This document shows, one piece after another, positions 6,924 through 15,447 of a stretch of 24,896 bases of DNA (position 1 is its first letter; each line of letters begins with the position of its first letter). This DNA is from Candidatus Cloacimonadota bacterium (GTDB lineage: Bacteria; Cloacimonadota; Cloacimonadia; JGIOTU-2): positions 1 to 24,896 of the forward strand of contig JAFGDR010000003.1 in NCBI GenBank assembly GCA_016932035.1. The letters are read 5' to 3'. Under the pieces are notes generated by a model. It did not search any database and was not told the origin of the DNA. It saw only the letters and a program-made list of their open reading frames with translations. Made by a program: the position numbers and the translations under genes.

Positions 6924-8780
6924 ATGCAAGCAGTTATTCTGGCAGCAGGAAGAGGTAATAGACTTAAGCCTTTAACGGATGAAGTTCCTAAATCACTCGT
7001 GGAAGTTTGTAACACTTCATTTCTTGAAAACTCATTAAACGCACTCATCATCCATAAAGAAATAAAAAAGGTCATTATCGTTGTTGGGTATAAAAAAGAA
7101 CTCATAATCGATGGTTTTGGAGATCAGTATAAGGGTGTTCAAATCGAATATGTGGATAATCCTAAGTGGAACTCGACCAATAATATTCAGTCACTCTGGC
7201 TTGCTACCGGTCAAATTGATGATGACTTTATACTCATGGAAGGAGACATATATTTTGAGAGTGAGATACTAGATTTTATTTTCCAGAATAGAGATAAAAA
7301 TATTGCGTATCTTTCTAAGTATCATTCAAGTATGTCGGGAACAGTTGTTGAAATTGACGAAAAGGGGAAAAAGATGATGTCAGGTGCAATAATTGAGATG
7401 GATAAAAGGTTTAATACCATTAAAAGACTCATCCCAGGCAGTGAACAGGACATCCATTTTGAATTTTCAGACAAATATAAAACGGTAAATATTTATTATT
7501 TCACAAAGGAATTTTTCTCAGTTTATTTCAAACCAAATCTTGAGATGTATATAAAAACTCATGGCGTGAAAGATTACTACGAACTCGTTCTTGGAACACT
7601 GATCTATCAAAAAACCCCGAACATTTATGGGCATATTGTTGACAGAGACACATGGTTTGAGGTGGATACTGAAGATGACCTTGAGATGGCAACCTATCAT
7701 TTCTCCCGTGGTGAAGATAGGGTTGATTGGCTTTATGGTCTTTATGGAGGACATTGGAGATATGACTGTAAGGATTTCTGCTATCTCTTTAACCTTTACT
7801 TCCCACCGCAGGATTTTTACACGAAACTATCCCATGAACTGCCCATACTGATAAATAACTATCCCTCAGCACATCACAAAATTGCAAGTTTACTTTCTCA
7901 ATGGTATTTTGACGATGGTTTTTCAAAAGACAATTTGATCGTTGGAAATGGGGCATCTGAATTGATTAAGATAATAAATAAAAACCTTATTAATAAGATA
8001 ACGATCCCTGTACCGAGTTTCAATGAGTATGAAAACCTTGAAAACGAAAAAATCAACTATCTCAATTTAAAAGAGGAAGATGATTTTCTGCTCGATGAAG
8101 ATGAATTTATCGATTCTGCAATAAAATCTAAAAGTAACTTTGCGTTGATAATCAATCCCAATAATCCAACATCCACCGTTACACGTAAAGAACAGATAAT
8201 AAAAATATTGAAAGAACTCAATCATCTTGATGGTATTATCATAGATGAATCCTTCATCGATTTTGCTGGTGATAGAGAAAAGTACTCTGTTCAACCTTTT
8301 ATTAATAATTATCCAAATCTCATAATACTGAGAAGTTTAAGCAAAGAATTCGGGATTCCTGGTCTGCGTCTTGGATATTTACTAACTGCAAATCAATCCA
8401 TAAAGAGAAAAGTTAAAAAGGAACTTCCAATATGGAATATTAATTCTATGGCAGAGCGATTTCTGGAATTATTCCCAAGATATCAAAAGCACTATAATCG
8501 ATCCATTGAGAAAATCATAGAGGATCGTGATCAGTTAATTAGTTTGCTCAAGGATGTACCTCATCTTAAGATTATTGATGGAAAGGCAAATTATTTATTC
8601 TGCAAACTACTTGGTGAGATCAAAAGTAGAGAATTAAAAGTTCAACTATATTCTAAGTACAACATTCTTATTAAGGACTGTTCAAACAAGACTGCACTTG
8701 ATGATTCATTTGTAAGAATTTCGATTAGAAAACCAGATGAAAATATCGAGCTCGTGAATGCTTTAAAGGAAATATTATGA
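6924..8780 (+). CDS. Bifunctional cytidylyltransferase fused to a CobD/HisC-like PLP enzyme
   Basis: This 618-residue fusion has two complete domains. Residues 1 to about 255 are a LicC-like nucleotidyltransferase: AAGRGNRLKPLTDEVPKSL (nucleotide loop, Lys23), the TNNI motif at 85-88, metal-site EGD (Asp108) and WFEVDTEDDLEMA (Asp248). Residues about 273-618 are a fold-type-I class I/II aminotransferase: GNGASELI (341-348), NPNNPT (411-416), IIDESFIDFAGD (PLP-ring Asp441) and RSLSKEFGIPGLRLGY with Schiff-base Lys474. The last motifs are most like CobD (threonine-phosphate decarboxylase) and HisC. CobD relatives are known that decarboxylate phosphoserine to phosphoethanolamine. Inference: the protein makes an amino-alcohol phosphate and activates it with CTP. 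AAGGAG lies upstream of the ATG; the stop overlaps the next gene by 4 bases. Confidence 0.85.
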   Translation: MQAVILAAGRGNRLKPLTDEVPKSLVEVCNTSFLENSLNALIIHKEIKKVIIVVGYKKELIIDGFGDQYKGVQIEYVDNPKWNSTNNIQSLWLATGQIDDDFILMEGDIYFESEILDFIFQNRDKNIAYLSKYHSSMSGTVVEIDEKGKKMMSGAIIEMDKRFNTIKRLIPGSEQDIHFEFSDKYKTVNIYYFTKEFFSVYFKPNLEMYIKTHGVKDYYELVLGTLIYQKTPNIYGHIVDRDTWFEVDTEDDLEMATYHFSRGEDRVDWLYGLYGGHWRYDCKDFCYLFNLYFPPQDFYTKLSHELPILINNYPSAHHKIASLLSQWYFDDGFSKDNLIVGNGASELIKIINKNLINKITIPVPSFNEYENLENEKINYLNLKEEDDFLLDEDEFIDSAIKSKSNFALIINPNNPTSTVTRKEQIIKILKELNHLDGIIIDESFIDFAGDREKYSVQPFINNYPNLIILRSLSKEFGIPGLRLGYLLTANQSIKRKVKKELPIWNINSMAERFLELFPRYQKHYNRSIEKIIEDRDQLISLLKDVPHLKIIDGKANYLFCKLLGEIKSRELKVQLYSKYNILIKDCSNKTALDDSFVRISIRKPDENIELVNALKEIL

Positions 8781-9838
8781 CTACATGGGAAAACATCAAG
8801 AATAATGGTGTGTTTGTAGGTGGACATAGAAAGAACGGTACCACCCTCTTGATAGCGCTACTCGATGGACATCCCGATCTCTTCGTCTATCCTTATGAAA
8901 CGCACTTCTGGTATGCTTTCTACCCTGTATATTTCTCTGACAATTTTACATATGAACAAAGGAAACAACGTATTATTGATTATGTATTCCATAGTCTCAG
9001 GCAAACAATTAAAAAATGGATGAGACTTGATGAGAAAGATCTGAAATGTACGTATAATGAACTGAACTCAATCTTTTCTGAAAAGGTGGATAATTCAGAT
9101 AGAGATGTTAAAGATTTTCTTGATGCAATAATCTATAGCGCAAGAGAGATATTACCCGATCCCAACTATGAAACGCACAAATATTGGATAGAAAAATGTA
9201 CCGGATCAGAAATATTTGTAAATGATATATGTAAGATGTATCCTCATGCAAAATATATTCATGTTGTTAGAGATCCAAGAGACAACTGGGCTGTAATAAA
9301 AAAAGGCTGGGATAAGCATTATCATACTCAATACGATTCGATGGATCGACTACTCAGAAGTGTTATAGATAGAAATTACATTTCTCAAAAAATGTCGATA
9401 GACAATACTAGGATCTATGGTGATGATCGCTATCTTGTAATCCGATACGAAGATATGGTTCATGATGCCATGAAAGTTCTCAAGAAAGTCTGTTTGTTTC
9501 TTGATATCAGCTTTGATGAATTATTCACTGAGCCTAGTTTTTGTAAAATCCCATGGGAAGGAAACAGTCTTTCAAACATTCGTTATCGTTCTGTTAGTAA
9601 TGAGAGAGTTGGCATTCACAAGAATTTACCGTCAGAAGAAATCAAGATTTTGGAATATTATTTTAGATCCGAGATGATCCATTACAACTATGAGCCGATT
9701 TATTCTGAGATTCAATGTGTGGATGCAGTCAGAGAACACTATAAGTGGTTTAATGCAAATCAAACTTATTCGATGAAACCCATCAGAACAAATTACGATC
9801 ATCTGGATGATAAGAATAGAACACGTAAACAAAAATAA
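8777..9838 (+). CDS. PAPS-dependent sulfotransferase
   Basis: This 353-residue protein carries the two PAPS-binding elements of the sulfotransferase family. The 5'-phosphosulfate loop is FVGGHRKNGTTLLIALLDGH (residues 13-32), and the 3'-phosphate site is YIHVVRDPRDNW (about 160-171). YLVIRYEDMVHD further on matches the conserved strand-helix before the C-terminal segment. Family members transfer sulfate to hydroxyl or amino groups of sugars, lipids or peptides. The acceptor cannot be read from the sequence, but the glycan-locus context favours a sugar or lipid headgroup. The ATG overlaps the stop of the fusion gene (ATGA), so the two are translationally coupled. No PAPS-synthesis genes are present in the window. 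Some members of this fold act differently, so the reaction is inferred. Confidence 0.85.
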   Translation: MTTWENIKNNGVFVGGHRKNGTTLLIALLDGHPDLFVYPYETHFWYAFYPVYFSDNFTYEQRKQRIIDYVFHSLRQTIKKWMRLDEKDLKCTYNELNSIFSEKVDNSDRDVKDFLDAIIYSAREILPDPNYETHKYWIEKCTGSEIFVNDICKMYPHAKYIHVVRDPRDNWAVIKKGWDKHYHTQYDSMDRLLRSVIDRNYISQKMSIDNTRIYGDDRYLVIRYEDMVHDAMKVLKKVCLFLDISFDELFTEPSFCKIPWEGNSLSNIRYRSVSNERVGIHKNLPSEEIKILEYYFRSEMIHYNYEPIYSEIQCVDAVREHYKWFNANQTYSMKPIRTNYDHLDDKNRTRKQK

Positions 9839-9863
9839 CATAGGTCCCTAACCAATACATCAT

Positions 9864-10793
9864 ATGTTTATATTAATTACGCCAGCTCATAATGAAATCG
9901 ATCAGGTCGACGGATTGGTTAAATGTATAGAATCCAGTTCATTAAAACCTGATATCTGGTTAATTGTTGATGACTGCAGTGATGATGGAACTGGAGATAA
10001 ATTTAAACAGAATGGCAAAGATTTAGATTTCATGCGAATCCACAGAATCAAAGAATCAAGCGATTACATGGAATTTCATTATTCACATGTACTCATAGAA
10101 GGTATTGCGTCTATTCGATCTGAAATTTCTCAAGCAGATTTCGTTGGGATTCTGGATGCAGATATACGTTTCGGAAAACATTACTGGGAAAAATTAAAAA
10201 ATTTTTTGACCATAAATCCTGACTATGGTATTGTATCCGGTGTGCTTTGTTCGCCTAACAAAAATGGAACCTTCGTAGTTGAGAACTTTCAACGCACCGA
10301 CAATCCCCGAGGGGGTTTAAGATTAATGAGGGGTTCTTGTTTCAGAGAAATTGGTAAAGTTCAAAGGAGCAGAGCACCTGACTCTATCATGAATGTAAAA
10401 TGCCGAATATTAAAGTGGAAAATTTGTATAATAAACGATGTCTATGCAGTAAGTACACGCTCTACGAATGATCGTATTAATATTAAAGCTGGTGCTATCA
10501 GTTTTGGGGTAAGAGCGTGGCATCTTCATCAACCCTTTTGGCAAGTATTCATTAGAACTTGTGCCCTTATCCTAAAGGGGCATTTTAAAAGAGGATTTTA
10601 TTATATTATCGGATTTTATAAAGCATGTTGGCATAGGGAGGAACAATTCCCTGACAAAGAGATACGCCATTATTATCGATATACTCGTACTCTTGAGTGG
10701 ATAAATATGAGTTTGAGAAAAATCTGTAATAAACCATCAAATATTACATTAATTCCAATTATGGAAAAAACCTCAGAAGAGATTTTTATTTAG
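9864..10793 (+). CDS. GT2-family glycosyltransferase
   Basis: A 309-residue GT-A fold protein. The N-terminus ILITPAHNEIDQVDGLVKCI, the nucleotide-binding IVDDCSDDGTGD and the metal-binding GILDADIRF (Asp98-Ala-Asp100) are standard GT2 signatures. The C-terminal third is unusually basic (many Arg/Lys/His) and has only weakly hydrophobic stretches, suggesting peripheral association with the membrane. Donor and acceptor are unknown. There is no clear ribosome binding site directly before the ATG, and 25 bases separate it from the sulfotransferase. A run of CCCCGAGGGGG at about 10306 codes for the DNPRGGLRLMRGS loop, in the place where GT2 enzymes contact the acceptor. Confidence 0.85.
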   Translation: MFILITPAHNEIDQVDGLVKCIESSSLKPDIWLIVDDCSDDGTGDKFKQNGKDLDFMRIHRIKESSDYMEFHYSHVLIEGIASIRSEISQADFVGILDADIRFGKHYWEKLKNFLTINPDYGIVSGVLCSPNKNGTFVVENFQRTDNPRGGLRLMRGSCFREIGKVQRSRAPDSIMNVKCRILKWKICIINDVYAVSTRSTNDRINIKAGAISFGVRAWHLHQPFWQVFIRTCALILKGHFKRGFYYIIGFYKACWHREEQFPDKEIRHYYRYTRTLEWINMSLRKICNKPSNITLIPIMEKTSEEIFI

Positions 10794-10809
10794 AAATTAA
10801 GGAAATTAT

Positions 10810-11475
10810 ATGTTTAAAAAATTTAAAGAAGTTAATGATTTTGCAAAAAAAACGAGTGCACAAAGAGCAATTTATTCAAAATTTATCGTAATACCTGCAG
10901 CCAATTTAATTGTTTCAATGGTTGAAAAGACCAAACTCACTCCCAATGCAGCAACTACTATTTCCCTTCTTTTCGGAATCCTTATGGCTGCTTCAATAGT
11001 ATTCATATCTGGTTATTGGGGAATGTTCATGGCAGCTATTTTTTATAACTTTCGTCTAATGTGGGATGTGGTAGATGGCACTCTTGCAAGAAGAAAAAGT
11101 ATGTCTTCAGAAAAGGGAAGCTGGTGGGATCAACTTGTGGGAAAAATCAGCACTTTATTACTTCTCGCTTCTTTGACCTATCGTGTATACCCAAAAAGTT
11201 TTTGGATTTGTGTTGTTGTATTTTTACTGTTTGTCTATTCCTCTCACAGGCTTATTACTCACACAAAGAAAAAGTACTCAACAAAAAAATTGTTAGACAA
11301 ACATAGCTCATTTATAGCAAATATATATTTTGAAATTTCCCGTTATCATATTTTCGCTGTTCCATTTCTCTTTTTGAACAAGCCACTTTGGGTAATCTAT
11401 GGATTTGGGTTAGTTGAATGTATTTGGGTTGTAAAAACTCTCATTTGTATGTTTGGTAATTTAAATCAGAAATAG
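10810..11475 (+). CDS. CDP-alcohol phosphatidyltransferase family protein lacking the fourth Asp
   Basis: This 221-residue membrane protein belongs to the family that transfers a phosphoalcohol between a CDP carrier and an alcohol, as in phosphatidylinositol-phosphate, phosphatidylserine or phosphatidylethanolamine synthesis. The signature DxxDGxxAR-x8-GxxxDxxxD is readable: Asp86, Asp89-Gly90, Ala93-Arg94, Gly103 and Asp107 are all in place, but position 111, normally the fourth Asp, is Gly (codon GGA, in WWDQLVGK). In characterised enzymes that Asp is the proposed catalytic base. The upstream element LTPNAATTISLLFG and about six membrane helices are normal for the family. AAGGAA precedes the ATG. 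It sits three genes after the cytidylyltransferase fusion, which could supply its CDP-alcohol. It may be an altered or inactive enzyme. Confidence 0.88.
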   Translation: MFKKFKEVNDFAKKTSAQRAIYSKFIVIPAANLIVSMVEKTKLTPNAATTISLLFGILMAASIVFISGYWGMFMAAIFYNFRLMWDVVDGTLARRKSMSSEKGSWWDQLVGKISTLLLLASLTYRVYPKSFWICVVVFLLFVYSSHRLITHTKKKYSTKKLLDKHSSFIANIYFEISRYHIFAVPFLFLNKPLWVIYGFGLVECIWVVKTLICMFGNLNQK

Positions 11476-11480
11476 ATTGT

Positions 11481-12977
11481 ATGTTTTCCAAGGTTCGGAC
11501 TACTCTTAAAGATTCAATAATTTACGGTTTCGGAAATATAACAACAAAAATTGTTGGGCTTGTTTTATTACCTTTATACACTTCTCATATTACGGTCTCT
11601 GATTACGGCATTCTTGGAATTCTGGAAATTACAATACTAATCCTCACTCAAGTACTTATGTTTGGTCAACATCAGGCATATGTGCGGTTTTTCTGTAAAC
11701 AAGACAATACTGAAAATACAAAAGATCCTTTCTTCACATCATTTCTATTTCTCATTCTTATAGGACTTTTACTCAATTTTTTTGGAAATATATTTTTAAA
11801 GAACATTTCAGGCAAGTTTCATGATCCTCAAGTTTTCAAAATATATGTTCAGATATCATTATGGGTCGTTGCATTCCGCTTAATTAACAAATTATGCCTA
11901 TCTTCGTTTAGAGCAAGAGGAAAAGCCCTTCTGTACACAATAAGTAATATCTGTAAATTAACATGCACGTTAGGACTTACTATTTATTTTGTTGCATTTA
12001 TGAAAATAGGAATTAAAGGAATACTCATTTCATATTTAATTGGTGAGGTTCTCCTATTCATCATAATCCTTCCAAGAATTTTAACTTCAATAAAGTTCGA
12101 GTTAGACCCTTTAATGTTGAAAAAAACATTGTACTTTGGATTTCCATTAATCTTTTCTGCTCTTGCCGGTATGCTTCTTAATATGGGAGATAGATATATC
12201 CTTAAAATACTCGGAAATTATAAAGAAGTTGGTTTATATAATCTCGGATACAAAGTAGCGAGTGTGTTGAGTATATTTCTGATACAATCTTTTCAACTTG
12301 GATTACAGCCGATTGCTTACTCTATGTATCAGAAAAAGGGAGACAAAAGATTCTATAGTAAAATGCTGACTTATTCTATGTTCGTTCTAACCTGGGCTGG
12401 TTTAGGTTTGGCGATTATCAGCAAAGAATTGATAAAAACACTGGCGCTGAATCCTGATTATTGGCTCGCATATACAATTGTTCCATATATAATCTTCGGT
12501 CTTCTTTTCAGTGGAGCGAGAACGGTTGTTAACATTGGATTATATATTACTCATAAAACATCTTCAATCGCAATAAATACTGTTATTGCAGCGATTCTGA
12601 ATATATTGCTCAATTTTCTGCTTATTCCAAAATTTCAAATACTCGGTGCTGCATATGCGACGATTATCTCTTTCATCGTGCTCTATATTATGAGTTACAG
12701 AGCAGCACAAAAACATTATAAGGTCCCATACGAAAATAACAAGCTCTTCCTGCTGATTTTGTTATGGATTGCACTTGTCTTTTTATCCTCATTAACCAAT
12801 GGGTTTTCAATTGTTATAAGAATCTTGATAAAAATTTCCGTTTTCATATCTTTCCCCTTTATACTCTATCTATTGAGATTTTTTGAACCAGTTGAGATTA
12901 GAAGAATAGGTGGATCAATCAATAAATGGATGAGCAAAATTCGTCATAAACAAGTGAATAAGGATTATCATGGATAA
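11481..12977 (+). CDS. Wzx-like polysaccharide flippase (MOP/PST family)
   Basis: A 498-residue protein with about 12-14 membrane helices. The N-terminus DSIIYGFGNITTKIVGLVLLPLYTSHITVSDYG is typical of lipid-linked oligosaccharide flippases of the PST family: a first helix, then PLYTxxlxxxdYG. Repeated features of the fold include GIKGILISYLIGE, YFGFPLIFSALAGMLLNMGDRYIL and the C-terminal GAAYATIISFIVLYIMSYRAAQKHY. Such proteins turn undecaprenyl-linked or other polyprenyl-linked glycans to the outer face of the cytoplasmic membrane. It follows the CDP-alcohol transferase by 5 bases and its stop overlaps the YfhO-like gene by 8 bases, so co-expression is very likely. No Wzy-like polymerase is obvious, which argues for a single-unit glycan or a polymerase elsewhere. 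Confidence 0.9.
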   Translation: MFSKVRTTLKDSIIYGFGNITTKIVGLVLLPLYTSHITVSDYGILGILEITILILTQVLMFGQHQAYVRFFCKQDNTENTKDPFFTSFLFLILIGLLLNFFGNIFLKNISGKFHDPQVFKIYVQISLWVVAFRLINKLCLSSFRARGKALLYTISNICKLTCTLGLTIYFVAFMKIGIKGILISYLIGEVLLFIIILPRILTSIKFELDPLMLKKTLYFGFPLIFSALAGMLLNMGDRYILKILGNYKEVGLYNLGYKVASVLSIFLIQSFQLGLQPIAYSMYQKKGDKRFYSKMLTYSMFVLTWAGLGLAIISKELIKTLALNPDYWLAYTIVPYIIFGLLFSGARTVVNIGLYITHKTSSIAINTVIAAILNILLNFLLIPKFQILGAAYATIISFIVLYIMSYRAAQKHYKVPYENNKLFLLILLWIALVFLSSLTNGFSIVIRILIKISVFISFPFILYLLRFFEPVEIRRIGGSINKWMSKIRHKQVNKDYHG

Positions 12978-15447
12978 AAAAAGAAAAAATATCGATATTG
13001 AGAATACTACAAACATCGAGCGTGGTATAAAAATATCCCCAATTCAAAGAAATATATTAATTTTTATCGGAATTTTTATTGTATTATTGATCGTATTCAG
13101 CCCAATGGTTTTCCAGAAACTTCGTCCGGGTGGTGTCGATGTGATCGGTTCGAAAGGTTCAAGTCATCAGATGAAGAAATATCAGGAAGAGAATAATGAA
13201 GAAGTATATTGGAACTCTCCCGTATTTTCAGGAATGCCGTCATATCACAGAAAGAGACCATTAGCATTTTCTTTTGATAAAATCATTCATGACATCTTAG
13301 ATAAAGTTGTCTATGCTTACATCTGGCTCTACCTCATCGGTTTTATCGGTATGTTCTATCTGCTTCGGTTTTTCAAACTCGGATTCTGGGAATCTGTTTT
13401 TGGCGGACTCGGATTTATTTTCATTCCGCACTTTATGTCTTTGTTGAATATCGGGCACTTTGCCAAGTTCCGTCCGATCATGTATATGCCAATTGTTACA
13501 TTCTTCTTCATCAGTTTTCTGAATAAGAAAAACCTGCTCTGGTTATTAGGATTCATCTTCTCATTTTCAATCCAGATCCGCACTCAACACTACCAGATCA
13601 TCTTCTACCAGATCATGATCCTTGTTTTTATTGGGCTTTACTATCTTATCAAAATGCTCGTTGATAAAGAACCAAAGCGTTTCCTCGTGAAAATTCTACT
13701 AGTTATAGGAGGATCTCTTCTGATAACTGCAATGGTTGCTCAACCGCTCTTTGTGACCAATGAATACACACCCTATTCTATCCGTGGTGGTACTGGTGAT
13801 GAAGAATCAACCGGACTTGATATGGATTATGCAACCGGCTGGTCAATGCACCCGACAGAACTTCTGACTTTTATAATGCCAAGATTTTACGGCGGAACGT
13901 CAAACGAACTCTATATGGGCACCAAAGTCGAGCAATGGCACAATAAACGACTTCCAACCTATTGGGGGCACATGCCCTTCAACCAGGCGTATGACTATTT
14001 TAGTGTTGTGCTTCTGATTTTTGCGGTTATCGGACTGATCTTGTGTTTTAAAAAAGGGTATATCAAAGTACTGCTTGGCTTGTTTATCTTGTCTCTGTTT
14101 CTTTCCTTTGGGAGACATTTCTCTGCATTTTACTCTGTCTTTTTCAATTATGTGCCATTCTTTAATAAATTTCGTGTGCCCTCGATGACGATCATCATCA
14201 TGCAGTTCATTATGATCATATGGGCTGCACATGGATTGAAGCAAGTCCTTGAAATCACAAAAAATAATCTGAAAAAGATTCAGAACATTGTCATCGGTAC
14301 TGGGGTTGCACTTATTCTCATTGGTTTGATTGTTATCATTGCCGGTTCATCCTTCCCTCTCGAGAAAGCAGGCGATGCTTCGAGATATGAACCCCAGGTA
14401 CTCGAAATGATCAAACAAGTACGGGTTGAAATGCTTCAAGCTGACGCTCTGCGCATGATCCTCTTTACTCTTGTCACTGCCGGCATTATTCTCCTTTTCA
14501 TCCATAAAAAGATCAAAAAATACATTTTCATCGGACTGGCTATCATTATTCTTCTTGTTGACCTTGTCCCATATGTGAAAAAAGCAGAGGGTGAATTGTA
14601 CGATCCAGTAAAACTCGAACAGCAGCATTTTAAAATGAAGTCAGCAGATAAAGCAATTTTGAAGGACACCTCTTATTATAGGGTTTTTCCGATTACCGAA
14701 AATCCATTCAATAATAATGATTGGTCATACTATCACAACTCTATTGGCGGATATAATGCAGCAAAGTTGAGGATTTATCAAGATATAGTAGAAAATTGTA
14801 TCCTGAGTATTACAGCTACGCAAGTTCCAATAAACTGGAATATCTTAAAAATGCTCAATACCAAATATATTATCTCATCTACACAGCTTCCTCAAGTCAA
14901 TCTCACTCCCTATTATTATGATCAAACCAATAAACTTCTTGTTTATCAGGCGACCTATGATCCCAAACCTGCCTGGTTTGTTGGTGATGTTATTACGATA
15001 ACAGATAGAGATGCTCGTTTTGCTAAAATCAACGATCCCACTTTCGATCCATATGAGACTGCGATCCTTGAAGAACAGTTCGTTCTGCCAATCGAAAAAC
15101 CGGACTCCTCCTATGTTAAGGTTACTCCGTCATTCAATACTATGGAATATGAAATCTATACTGACAAACCTGCATTGTTTGTTGCTTCAGAAATTTATTA
15201 TCCTGCAAAAGGTGGATGGAAAGCGTTTGTTGATGGTAAGGAAGTACCAATATATAAGACGGATCATATCCTTCGCTCGATCTATATAGAAAAGCCCGGT
15301 GAGCATGAAATAGTTTTTGAGTTTAGTCCCCAAACTTTCATAAAGTATTACAAAATTTCACTCATTGCCCATATTTTTGCATTTGTTTGTCTTATAGTAG
15401 TAGCATTACTCACGATTTTCAATAAAAAAAAGAAAGAAAAGAACTGA
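12970..15447 (+). CDS. YfhO-family multi-pass membrane protein
   Basis: An 825-residue protein with roughly a dozen membrane helices, starting with a cytosolic tail and helix at about residues 27-46. A long extracytoplasmic-type loop contains PVFSGMPSYH, and the C-terminal soluble domain (about residues 545-790) ends with the characteristic SEIYYPAKGGWKAFVDGKEV and EKPGEHEIVFEFSPQTF, followed by one last helix. These are hallmarks of the YfhO family, whose Gram-positive members modify teichoic acids with sugars from a lipid carrier. The fold resembles GT-C glycosyltransferases. AAGGA precedes the ATG inside the flippase gene. In this locus it could glycosylate the flipped product on the outer face of the membrane. 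The exact reaction is not known. Confidence 0.85.
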   Translation: MDKKRKNIDIENTTNIERGIKISPIQRNILIFIGIFIVLLIVFSPMVFQKLRPGGVDVIGSKGSSHQMKKYQEENNEEVYWNSPVFSGMPSYHRKRPLAFSFDKIIHDILDKVVYAYIWLYLIGFIGMFYLLRFFKLGFWESVFGGLGFIFIPHFMSLLNIGHFAKFRPIMYMPIVTFFFISFLNKKNLLWLLGFIFSFSIQIRTQHYQIIFYQIMILVFIGLYYLIKMLVDKEPKRFLVKILLVIGGSLLITAMVAQPLFVTNEYTPYSIRGGTGDEESTGLDMDYATGWSMHPTELLTFIMPRFYGGTSNELYMGTKVEQWHNKRLPTYWGHMPFNQAYDYFSVVLLIFAVIGLILCFKKGYIKVLLGLFILSLFLSFGRHFSAFYSVFFNYVPFFNKFRVPSMTIIIMQFIMIIWAAHGLKQVLEITKNNLKKIQNIVIGTGVALILIGLIVIIAGSSFPLEKAGDASRYEPQVLEMIKQVRVEMLQADALRMILFTLVTAGIILLFIHKKIKKYIFIGLAIIILLVDLVPYVKKAEGELYDPVKLEQQHFKMKSADKAILKDTSYYRVFPITENPFNNNDWSYYHNSIGGYNAAKLRIYQDIVENCILSITATQVPINWNILKMLNTKYIISSTQLPQVNLTPYYYDQTNKLLVYQATYDPKPAWFVGDVITITDRDARFAKINDPTFDPYETAILEEQFVLPIEKPDSSYVKVTPSFNTMEYEIYTDKPALFVASEIYYPAKGGWKAFVDGKEVPIYKTDHILRSIYIEKPGEHEIVFEFSPQTFIKYYKISLIAHIFAFVCLIVVALLTIFNKKKKEKN

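Noticed and set aside
6924-8780. Calling the fusion a PntC-type phosphonate enzyme
   Set aside because: The PLP domain has CobD/HisC motifs, whereas PntC, as I remember it, carries a phosphonate transaminase of another class. No phosphoenolpyruvate mutase is in the window. It stays as an alternative only.
12970-15447. Reading the YfhO-like protein as an oligosaccharyltransferase or O-antigen polymerase
   Set aside because: The C-terminal PAKGGWKAFVDGKEV and GEHEIVFEF signature is that of YfhO. No WWDYG-type or Wzy-type motif is seen.
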